A DNA stretch of 41,668 nucleotides, taken from Trebouxia sp. TZW2008 (lineage: Eukaryota; Chlorophyta; Trebouxiophyceae; Trebouxiales; Trebouxiaceae). Below are positions 33,201 through 41,668 of this stretch, one piece after another. Within the stretch, counting starts at the first letter, position 1, and each line of letters opens with the position of its first letter. Below the pieces are notes generated by a model. That model was given only the letters and a program-made list of their open reading frames with translations, was not told the origin of the DNA and did no database searches. A program made the position numbers and the translations under genes. The stretch is from contig BDIU01000158.1 in assembly GCA_002118135.1 (NCBI GenBank), positions 312 through 41,979 on the forward strand, written 5' to 3'.

Positions 33201-34253
33201 GCCATGTTTGCTGTAGACCGGCAGGCTGCAAAGCCCACCTCTCCCAGCAACATCAGTGACCATGACAGAGCCAACATTGGCTCTCGCCCTGGCAGTGCTG
33301 CTGCAATCAGCAGCAGGCCTCCTGCTGGTCAAGCCTTGGAGCCTTTGAAGATTACCATCAAGCAGGAACCCGGCTTGGGTCAAATCACCCCTAGCCCTGA
33401 CTCTGTTCTGGATGTCTTAGGTCACCCCCTCAATATGCTGGACGGGCCCAGCAGGGGGGTCAGCAGCAGCCCCAACAGGGTGGCAGCTCCGACCCAAGAG
33501 GCTGCAGCCTTCTTGCAAAGCCTTGCACCTGACTCTCGCCAACATCAGCACAGATCAAGCTCCCCTCGGCGCCGCTCCAAGTCCCCTCGCAGGGACAGCC
33601 ACCGCTACACTTCCAGTCACAGGCATCGTGAGGGCAAGTCTACCAGGCCAGCTGCAGACAGGGACAGCGACAGGTCAGATGTCAGGCACAGCAGCCGCAG
33701 AACTGCCCACGTGGACTCAGGACTGCACAAAAGCAGCAGAGGGGTCCAGAAGGTGTCTGGCAGAGACAAGCCCCCACGTGACAGGAGTCACAAGGACAAA
33801 GAGCGGGACAGGAGCACAAAGCACCGCAGCAGCAGCAAAGTTGCAGATGCAAAGCCCAGCAGCCGCAGCAAATCTGAGCTGCCAACGATGCCCAAGCCAG
33901 CTCAGTTGCTTTCCCCTCCGCCTGCAGGCAAGACAGTGCAGGTGTCAGTCAATGCTGCACCTGCTTTTGATGAGCCCAGTAGCAGCAGGCAACCAGACAG
34001 CCCCTTAACCAATGGGATGGCAGATCACCACAGACAGTCTCATCCTGTAGCTAGGTCAGCAATTCACGCCATGGAGGAGTCAGGTGACAATAGTGAGGGT
34101 CTGCAGCAGTCATTGGATGGCGATGCAGTTCAGGCCAAGCCGACCACAGCTGCCAGGGAAGAGCAGCCTGTGTCAGATAGCTCGCCACCTCATGCAGCTG
34201 TGAGGCATGCAGAGTTTGGTGCAGACTTCTTGGCTGTCCCCAGCTCTCCTTAG
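30246..34253 (+). CDS. DCD domain fused to a Mei2-type C-terminal RRM and an RS-rich tail, five exons
   Basis: Join 30246-30422, 30683-30901, 31131-31312, 31644-31778, 31988-34253: 992 aa, all phases consistent. Residues about 11-145 form a DCD (development and cell death) domain: GVIFGCN, LFGMSSGHW, GTPCFLFNF, LHGVFRA, YPAQVRVEYC and LLDLFLGPG. Residues about 447-570 match the RRM at the C-terminus of Mei2-like proteins: TTLVIGSIPHSCT, YDFLHFQPSEDF, VVNFTSAQHA, IQGKDALMAHH and RPLFFF. The rest is disordered, with Arg/Ser blocks near residue 225 and again at about 760-865 (SPRRRSKSPRRDS) as in splicing regulators. Two sumoylation consensus sites are present (IKMEPD, IKQEPG). It probably acts in nuclear RNA metabolism; partners are unknown. 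Confidence 0.86.
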
Positions 34254-35253
34254 GTCAGTGTATGCTGTTTTGTCCTGACACTCCCACTCAGAACAACTTT
34301 GATGCTCAGCTCTTGATCTTGCTTGTGCATCACTGCTTGTCTCATGTCAGCCATGTGCTCACATTGCTGCAGATCCTGGTTGTTGGCATGTCTATGCAAT
34401 TGCAAACCCAGCTGCATGTTACCTGCTTGTTTGAGTGTCACCTGTTGCCACCTTTCAGATGGAGTCTGTGCAAGCCATTGATCAATGGTGTTGAAAATGC
34501 AGATGCGGTGTGGTGGGATGCGACAATTGCGCAGAGGCAGTTGAAGCTCAACGCTTCAAGACGATTTCACCCCTTTGTTGCAGCACATGCATCAACAGCA
34601 CCTGGGGCTGGCAGCATGTCGGCAGCAAATGTGAAGCAAGCGAGAAGCTGTTTTTGCTTGATCGCTTTTCCCTCTTACACACATTGATACAGGGCAGCGC
34701 ATCAGCATTTTATCTGTACCTACTGCTACAGCTTTTGCTGCAAAACTGATTTCCGTGTTTGACACAGCTCTGTCAAGAGCTTTTCAATGTGCTTGTCCTT
34801 ATGTCAATGTATTTACGAGCTTGACCTTGTAGTGTGCAGTAAATGTCTGTGCCTGTAGTGTACAACCACTCCATTTCATTCTGTGCAGTGCACATGCAAT
34901 GCTTGTGCAATGATTGTGTAAGTCGGTTCTTCAGCCTGGTACCGTGCTTATTCAGAGCTGTCCTCCTTTCCATTCAGTGCTGCGCTGCATCATATGCAAC
35001 TGTCATTAAGTGGAAACTGTACAAATGTTCTGCTAGATGCTTGCCGTTAAGGTTTGCCAGAGCACTTGCAGCTTGTCAACTCAACAGCATCATCCGTGTT
35101 GTCCCCTAATCGTGAAGCATTACAAACTGCCAGATGGTTTAGCCCTGTGCATGCATCCGCACAGATCAGGATTATCCAGCGGCCTATGCATCAAGGGGAA
35201 GCTGGTCTTCAATCTCAATAGTATTGCGTTGACTCAGCTCCCCTCATGCACAC
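34254..35253. other. 3' flank and intergenic region, no gene recognised
   Basis: 1 kb after the DCD gene. Open frames here (34262-34687, 34843-35109) look like chance; none has a recognised domain. The first part is probably untranslated sequence of the DCD gene. Confidence 0.5.
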
Positions 35254-35517
35254 ATGCCATTTGCAACCATGACTAAACCATACCAGCACGGGGACCCCGT
35301 TCCGAATCAAGGGGTCACCCCGGGGTCACCCCAACAAGGCCCCGCTGCCAAGCGTCTGCCAACCTCTTGCGGTCTCAGTTACCTTTTGAACGGAAAGCTT
35401 AGCATTGTAGACAGCCTCGGTTCTGAACTAGGACTTGTGCTAGCCTCGCGTACGGTGCCAGCTGTGAAAAGTGGCGTCAAACGAGCTATGCAAGCCTTGG
35501 AACTGAGTAAAGCATGA
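35254..35517 (+). CDS. Small hypothetical ORF directly upstream of UVR8
   Basis: ATG 35254 opens 87 codons ending TGA 35517, just 25 bases before the UVR8 start. The N-terminus is polar with a GGGGTCACCCC direct repeat; the C-terminal half (LSYLLNGKLSIVDSLG, then AVKSGVKRAMQALELSKA) could form helices. It might be an upstream ORF in the UVR8 transcript, the last exon of another gene, or chance. No family recognised. Confidence 0.3.
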   Translation: MPFATMTKPYQHGDPVPNQGVTPGSPQQGPAAKRLPTSCGLSYLLNGKLSIVDSLGSELGLVLASRTVPAVKSGVKRAMQALELSKA

Positions 35518-35542
35518 CCTAGTGCCATACTGCAAAGCAAGC

Positions 35543-38500
35543 ATGGACACGGACGGACCGTCAGACTCTGGGGCTAACGAGCAGCGAGTGAGAGTTGTCA
35601 GCGTCAGTTGCGGGAGCTCGCACTCTATTGCGCTTCTAAGTGCGTCTCGACTGCCTTTCGCGTTGTTGCCGTATGTAAAGTGTGTGTGATCTGCTTCGTA
35701 CGAACTGTGCTAGCGAGGGATGTTGTGTAGGCTGCGATATGGTCATGGCGTGGGGACGCGGCGAAGATGGTCAGCTAGGCCATGGAGACGCAGATGATAG
35801 GACAGGCCCCGAAGCAATACATACCTTGATACGAAAAGGGGTAACAGGCGTGCATTGTGGGGCAGAGTACACAGTGGCAGTTTGCAGAGACAGACAAGAA
35901 GTGTACAGCTGGGGCTGGTACGCCGTCCGCAGCTTGCAACCCGCTCTCGCTGACCACAAATGCTCAGACAGCAAGCAACTCTGGTGACCAGCATATGACA
36001 TGCATGCTTTGTTGCCACCTGCAGGGGTGACTTTGGCAGACTGGGGCATGGCTCCTGTAGTGATACATTCATACCACATCCCATCAAAGGACTTTCAGGC
36101 AAAGGCGTCATCAGCGTTGCTTGTGGGGACACACACACAATAGCACTGACTTCGGCAGGCAAGCTTTACAGCTTTGGCAGGGGGCAAAATGGTCAGCTAG
36201 GCTTGGGTACAAGCGTTGATCAGCTCAAGCCAACTTTAGTAGAGCGATTGCAGGTCAGCAGACAGCTTGCACAAGTCCTGCCTATAGGCTTGTTTGCTAT
36301 GGCTTGACATAGATCTAGTTTACTCTGCGAATGCAGCAGTTGCACCTTTTGACAGCCTTTCAACATGGACATTTGCACAAAACGTTGCTCAGTGAGTGCA
36401 GCAGGCCTGCTTCTTTTGACCTCCATCTGCTGGGCATCAGCATGTGCAATTTTTGAGTCATATGGGCGCTGTGCGTTAGTGCGGGTATCTGAAGCTAAGC
36501 TTGAGTGCAATTGCTCAGGACAAAAGGATTATTAGCGTTGCATGTGGAGCTGAGCACACCCTTGCGGCGTCTGAGACCGGAGAGGTTTGTTCTGCTCTCT
36601 ATCTTGCATATGTGCCTGTCTCCCTGCACGACATGGCTATCCTTTGAGTCCTCATGCAGCCCTTGGAATTTAAACATACCTGGTGCATACTGTAGTAATG
36701 GAAATTGGGCCTAGTGCTTTTCGAGTGTCATTAGACATGGCAAGCATTCCCAGTGCTTTGTCAAGCTTTGCATCGTCTTGAAGTCTGCAAAGCCTTGTCA
36801 GCAGCAGCATGCTTCAATGTCTGCGTCTGGGCATACATGCTTCCTGCAAACCGCACCAAGTCCATGTGCAAGGTCTGACAACACCGGACCTTTTGTTCTT
36901 GTCATGTGCATGATCCTGAGCAGGATGCTGGCTGCTGACAAAAGCCTGTGCTGATGCAGCTATATGCGTGGGGATGGGGCCGATATGGGAATCTAGGTGA
37001 TGGTGAGAAGACTGACAGGTAACTGCCAATGCAAGTCATCAAGAGAGACAAAGCATGGTTTACACAATTCTTGGCAAACACAAAAGCAATGCATGCAATT
37101 CACAATCGCTTTCCCTCGGTGCATTGACAGGCTCCGGATCAACAACTTGTCGAGTGCTCCTGCTGGAAACTGTTTGTGTGCTTCTAGTCATCTGATATAG
37201 TGCACAATTCCAGGACAAGCGCAAAAACAGATCGGTTGAAATAATGCTTCATGAGAAAAAGTTTTTTGAATGTGCCTCTTGACTATGCTGGACGCACACA
37301 TGTACATGAGGTCACTGTGATGAACAGCAGACTGGTCTATGCAACCCCTGCAATAGGCCAGAATGTCAGAAGCTTGTTTTGATACACTATCATCAATGCA
37401 GCCAGCAGCAACACCATCAGCAGCAGCAGCACACACCACAGCAGCAGCACCTCCACCACCACCACCACCCCTCTTAGCAGCAGCAGAGGACACCACAGCA
37501 GCAGCAGCAGCAGCAGCAGCAGCACCAGCGTCAGCAGCATCAGCGTTGGCAATACCAACATCAGCAGTAGACACAGTAGAAGCAGCACGAGTAGCAGCAA
37601 CAAGCACCCAGTTCTGCAGAATGCAGCAGTGGGTGTTGCCAATCATTTTCTCAGAATTGACAACACTACACAGCAATCTGCAAGCGTGGGCACTTGCTGC
37701 TGCTGTTGTTGCTACTGCCGATTGGCTCAGCAGTTGCAGCGTGTTGTTGTCCGCGCATACTGGTGGCAAGGAATGACAAAGTAGCCTCTGGCTCAGCCAG
37801 CTTGATCCTGACTGTCTGGCAGCTGTCATCTGTTTTGTTTTTGCATCAGCAATCACAAAGGAGCAGCAGCTGTTTTGAAGCTGCATTCAGCCAGCAGGGT
37901 GACACATAGCAGCACAGCTGTCAAGGTCATGCCCAAGCAATACAGACCACTCCATTTGCCTCTACCCGACGGCATGAAACCGCAATTTAGTAGTCAAAGT
38001 GCGTTTTGCCATGTTGCCTCAATTGTGTAGTGATCACTGGTCATCTAAACTGCCAGACTGGACATTGAAGCCAGTGGTCTGCTAGTACTACGTCCCCTCC
38101 CCCCCCCCCGGCCCCACCCCACGAAGCTGTGCTTTGTTACTGCAGGCATGTACACACCCACATAAAGTAGCTGGGCAACCTATGCATGAGGCAGGTCTTG
38201 TGTGACTGGCGGCATAGAGCAGCCATGTCAGTGGACGGCAATCCTGCTCTTAGTCTTGCATGTGGAGTCCATTCATTGCGCTCTTTGTGCTTGTAGGCAT
38301 GTACCCACCCACGTCAAGCAGCTGGGCAACCTACGCATGAAGCAGGTCTCATGTGGCTGGCGGCATAGCGCAGCCATCACTGTGGACGGCGCTGTGTACA
38401 CCTTTGGCTGGTCAAAGTATGGCCAATTGGGGCACGGCACCTATGAGTAAGTTCCCTGTTGGATCTTTGAAGTAGGGCATGACATGTGTGAATGAGCTGA

Positions 38501-40549
38501 CTCCCTCGGCATTGCTGGCATAGTTTCTGGGCAGAGTAGTCTTTGCAACTCACGTCGCTTGTGTCCAAAGCAAGTCAATCCTTTTACATTTGTGTGCCAA
38601 CCCCTTTCGCTGTACATGTTCACATCAACTAATATTGTATGCGCTTGAGGTGCAGCCTCTGTCCAGGGCATCCCTTACAGTTGTCTGAATGTCTGCAGAG
38701 ACCTGGCAATTTCAAAAGAGTGAAGGGGTTGCAAGGGGTCAAGCTGGTACTTCTCTCAGGGGTTTGCCTTCATTACTCTTACCTTACACTGTGATGAAGT
38801 CGCATTACCTTACAAATACTTGCCTTTGTTGCAGAGACTTGGCAATTCCTAAGAGGGTTAGAGGGAATGCAAGAGGCCAATGTGGTGCTTCTCTCAGGAG
38901 GCTGGTGGCATGCAGTTGCCTTACATTGTCAGTCAGTTGCATTAGCTTGCAGATACTCGCCTTTGTTGCAGAGACCTGGCAATTCCCAAAAGAGTGCAAG
39001 GGTTGCGGGGGATCTATGTGGTGCTTATCTCAGGGTTTTGCCTTCATTACACATACCTTACATTGCGATTCAGTCGCATTAGCTTACAAACATTTGCCTT
39101 CCATGCAGAGACCTGGCAATTCCCAAGAGGGTAGAGGGGTTGCAAGGGGTCAATGTGGTCCTTCTCTCAGGAGGATGGCGGCATGCTGTGGCTGCTGATG
39201 ATCAAGGCAGAATGTTTGGCTGGGGCTGGAACAAGGTCAGTCATGCATGAGTCATTTGATAGTCAGGGTTAGTCATCTTTGTCAGGGTTCTGACTATGCG
39301 CAGTAGCAGCTGATGACCAAGACAGAATATTTGGCTCATGCTGGAATAAGGTGAGAAACACAGCAGGCATGCAATCATCAACCATTGTTTAGTCGTCTGT
39401 AATGCAACAGTGATCTTTCTCAGGGGGTTGACACCTTTTTGTTGCTACTGGTGATCAAGGCAGAGCGCTCGACTGGGGCTGGAACAAGGTCGGTCAAACC
39501 CGCCAGTCATACGTGAGTGTGTTGTCAGTCATGTATGATTCGTCATCAGGTGTCTCTGTGCAAGAAGTTCGTGTGATCCCTGCTCATGCCTTACCTGCGT
39601 GCAATCAATGCAGGGCACTTGGATTTGGCTCATGTCAGTAATTTCGTCGCCCTGTCATAGTCAGCCTGAACGCTGCATGATACCAGCATGTTCTAATGTA
39701 GTGCAGCCTGCCTGTGGCCCTGCAAACCAGACAATCTTGACTTGCCAGCCCTTACATTGTCACCTCGGCAATCTGTCCTGCTATCCTGTACAACTGCATC
39801 AGCAGCTTATCGCCAGGTTACTGACAGCGCTAAAGGGAAGTACCAATGTTGTTTTACATCCGCATGTGTCAGACTGAGTGTTTTGTGGTCGTGGTGCAGT
39901 TTGGCCAAGTAGGCATTGGTAGCACGCAAGATTCTGTCACGACGCCACAGCTCATAGCAGCTTTGCAGAACGACAAAGTCAGTCAGTTTGCTTGTGGGTG
40001 GCGGCATACCCTAGCACTAACGGAGCAGGGTCAGATGTACAGCTGGGGGCGGGGAGTCAGCGGGCAGCTGGGTCATGCTGAAACCCTAGACCTGTAAGTC
40101 CTCCTTGCTTTTGATGTGGTCCGCCATTTGTTGCACAGTTAAATCTGGTTGTTGCACAGTGATACTGCACACATCTGGATGGTGCGCAGTGAGGCATGGC
40201 TGTGCCAAGCTGCTGTCAGCTCAAGCGCTGGCAGCTTGAGTGAGCAGCTCAACCCCAGCATCACTACAGCCCAGCAGCAGATTGCTATACTGTGGCACCC
40301 AATATGATCCCAATGCTGCTGTGTTGTAATTGCAGGACTGCGCCCAAGCTGTTGTCAGCTCTAAGTGTTGGCACGATGAACCTCCAAGAGCTAAAGCGAA
40401 CAGCGCAGCCTCAGCATCATTACATCCCAGCAGCAGATCGCTATGCTGTGGTACCAGATCAAGGGCATTCCCAGATGTTTGGGGGCATGTCCGTTCCTCA
40501 GGCCCCTACCCACACCATTGGCGCCAGTTCTAATCGCAGTGCTCAGTAG
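35543..40549 (+). CDS. UVR8: UV-B photoreceptor UVR8 (seven-bladed RCC1-type propeller), nine exons
   Basis: Join 35543-35639, 35731-35917, 36025-36253, 36519-36584, 36960-37018, 38297-38446, 39109-39235, 39900-40093, 40336-40549: 440 aa, all phases consistent and equal in length to Arabidopsis UVR8. RCC1 repeats are clear ([86 protein letters not shown]). The chromophore tryptophans lie in three GWRH motifs: W234 (GWRHS), W286 (GWRHA) and W339 (GWRHT), with their arginines R235, R287 and R340. The C-terminal tail has the VP motif (YAVVPD, V409-P410) that in plants binds COP1 after UV-B converts the dimer to monomers. Together these mark a functional UV-B receptor rather than another RCC1 protein. 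Several introns hold decayed copies of exons 6, 7 and 9. Confidence 0.93.
37398..37585. repeat. CAG/AGC trinucleotide-rich tract in UVR8 intron 5
   Basis: AGC units, up to about nine in a row at 37497-37525, with CAC and CAT interruptions, inside the 1,278-bp intron 37019-38296. The open frames it creates on both strands are low-complexity artefacts. Confidence 0.8.
38098..38446. repeat. UVR8 exon 6 duplicated: decoy copy 150 bp upstream
   Basis: CAG|GCATGTACxCACCCAC starts at 38147 and again at 38297 (the true exon). The decoy keeps the acceptor and most of the exon, including TGGCGGCAT for the WRH motif, but carries an in-frame TAG (AAGTAG) early on. A C-homopolymer sits just before it at 38099-38110. 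Confidence 0.88.
38640..39235. repeat. UVR8 exon 7 array: four copies at 136-137-bp spacing
   Basis: CAG|AGACxTGGCAATT begins at 38699, 38835, 38972 and 39109 (steps 136, 137, 137). The last is the true exon. Copies 1-3 have indels or lose the GGWRH core (copy 2 still reads GGWWHAVA). All keep strong TTGCAG or CTGCAG acceptors. Confidence 0.92.
39236..39495. repeat. Two further copies of the UVR8 exon 7 donor edge
   Basis: GATxAxCAAGxCAGA...TGGCTGGGGCTGGAACAAG|GT-like blocks end at 39235 (true), 39350 and 39488, steps of 115 and 138. Both decoys keep a GTGAGA or GTCGGT donor. Confidence 0.82.
40195..40470. repeat. UVR8 exon 9 duplicated: decoy copy 139 bp upstream
   Basis: CCAAGCTGxTGTCAGCT at 40205 recurs at 40344 in the true last exon; CCCAGCAGCAGATxGCTAT follows in both. 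The upstream copy has an altered frame. Confidence 0.85.
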
Positions 40550-41668
40550 TCTTGGCTTCTTCTTGGATCTACCAACAGCAAAGCTTGGCAACTGCCAGTA
40601 GCAGCTGTCCAACATGTCACTGGAAGATTAGGCACCAGCTGTCTTGAATCTGGTTTCAGAGCTGTTCAGCTGGCATGTGACTAGGCAAGTGGGCGACAGC
40701 CGTTTAGAGTCTGGGTTCAGAGCTGTTCAGCAGCACCAGTCTGAAACCAATGGTGCTGCAGATGCCGCGCTGTGCCATGCTGTGCTCAGCTCAGCGTGGC
40801 GCGCTTCAAACTTGTATCTGGCGCACATAGTTAACAGGAGCCAACAGTCAAGTCGAGGTTCAAGTAACAAGCCTCTGCAAGATCAAAAACACTCTGTTTT
40901 CAGCCAAATAACAAGCTGCAGGAGATAATGCTGCACAGTGGCAGCACCTGTTAGCAGATCAAACATCAGATGACAACATTTTGGGCAGCAAAACAGGGAC
41001 ATCAGCTGTTTCATCATCCCACATGACCTCCCTTCCCTTTGACTGTTTGCTGCATAGGAACACCCGGAAGCACATTGGCCTGCTGTCTGTTAGTACAACA
41101 GTGGTCAACAGATGTATTTGACACACGTTGCAGCTTTTACCAGGAACTGGTCATTTGATGCATTGTGTTGCAGCCTTCATACACGTTTAGGCGCACCCCA
41201 GTTGAGATTTGTTTGCAGCAGCTTTGCAGTCTGTTCCGAGTTTGAGATACACCAACGCAAGTGGTCACGCTTTATGCTATGGTTCGGTCTGTCCTGGCTT
41301 CAAATTCAGTCTGTTTGTTTGACCTCACATGCTCAGGCTCATTTGGCCGTTCCTGGCGCAAAGTCACGGTCAGACTTGGCAGAGATGCAGTTTGTAGCTA
41401 GGGCTACTAGCAGACATGTTGTAAAGTACACGTCACACGCTACACTCACGCAGATGCTCTGCTCTGCCATTTTGTGAGTCTTGTCAAAGGAAGAGAGAGA
41501 GAATAATTTTACATGCTTTAGCCAGCCAACAAGGCTGATCACATGTGCCACACTGTGGCAATGACTATATGTCCATGAAATTCAGGCAGTCTATGACATA
41601 GTGAAACACCCCCAAATGATCACGTTGCGCAAAAAAAGCGCGCATGTTATAACCGCAGCTCTCAAACA
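40550..41668. other. 3' flank of UVR8 and window end, no gene recognised
   Basis: Contains a 61-bp duplication (GTTTCAGAGCTGTTCAGC at 40654 and 40715) and short ORFs without recognised domains (40644-40928, 41112-41477). Nothing further can be supported. Confidence 0.5.

Noticed and set aside
32464..33216. Alternative-frame ORFs over the DCD-Mei2 last exon
   Set aside because: The main frame has the Mei2-type RRM and RS blocks and stays open for 755 codons; the others are shadows.
37188..37886. 232-codon minus-strand ORF and a plus-strand Ala-rich ORF
   Set aside because: Both arise from the CAG-rich microsatellite within UVR8 intron 5 and are low complexity.

Overview
The window reads as nuclear DNA of a green alga (Chlorophyta or a close relative). 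Genes are cut into many short exons by GT-AG introns, mostly ending in GCAG. The gene set is plant-type: a UVR8 UV-B receptor, a DCD-domain protein, a GEX1/KAR5 nuclear-fusion protein and a Thr/Pro-rich wall glycoprotein. Base composition is moderate and the intergenic space is full of repeats and mobile-element debris. I cannot name the species.

Layout, left to right. (1) 129-1042 (+): a two-RRM RNA-binding protein. (2) 2873-6186 (+): an intact five-exon primase-helicase (archaeo-eukaryotic primase, zinc finger, SF3 helicase) of the kind carried by large DNA viruses and virus-like elements; short inverted-repeat elements lie in two of its introns and in its 3' flank. (3) 6.9-19.7 kb: repeat-rich stretch with two diverged copies of one repeat family in opposite orientation (about 6995-8890 and 16880-19350). 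Between them are a broken amino-acid permease (9178-10129), a complete seven-exon SGNH/GDSL hydrolase (10827-12360), a secreted Thr/Pro-rich wall protein on the minus strand (15650-12766), and a 988-bp terminal-inverted-repeat transposon carrying only a Myb/SANT-like ORF. (4) 21956-20855 (-): a two-exon protein with a SUMO-interacting tail. (5) about 22621-28742 (+): GEX1/KAR5. (6) 30246-34253 (+): a DCD domain joined to a Mei2-type RRM and an RS-rich tail. (7) 35543-40549 (+): UVR8, nine exons, 440 aa.

The strongest unexplained signal is structural. Nearly every long intron of GEX1, and several of UVR8, is built of tandem, partly decayed copies of the neighbouring exon edge together with its splice site. 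Unit lengths often fall at about 130-150 bp: 145/145/144, 139/139, 136/137/137, 139 and 150. The true exon is usually the last or first member of its array. The same kind of duplication appears at the 3' end of the SGNH hydrolase and, with a shorter unit, in the permease pseudogene. This suggests an active process in this genome that lengthens introns and makes decoy or alternative exons by tandem duplication across exon-intron boundaries.

Exon joins were deduced by hand from reading-frame phase and splice signals. For seven genes the summed exon lengths are exact multiples of three from ATG to stop. The 5' end of GEX1 was not found. Family names come from motif recognition, not from database searches.
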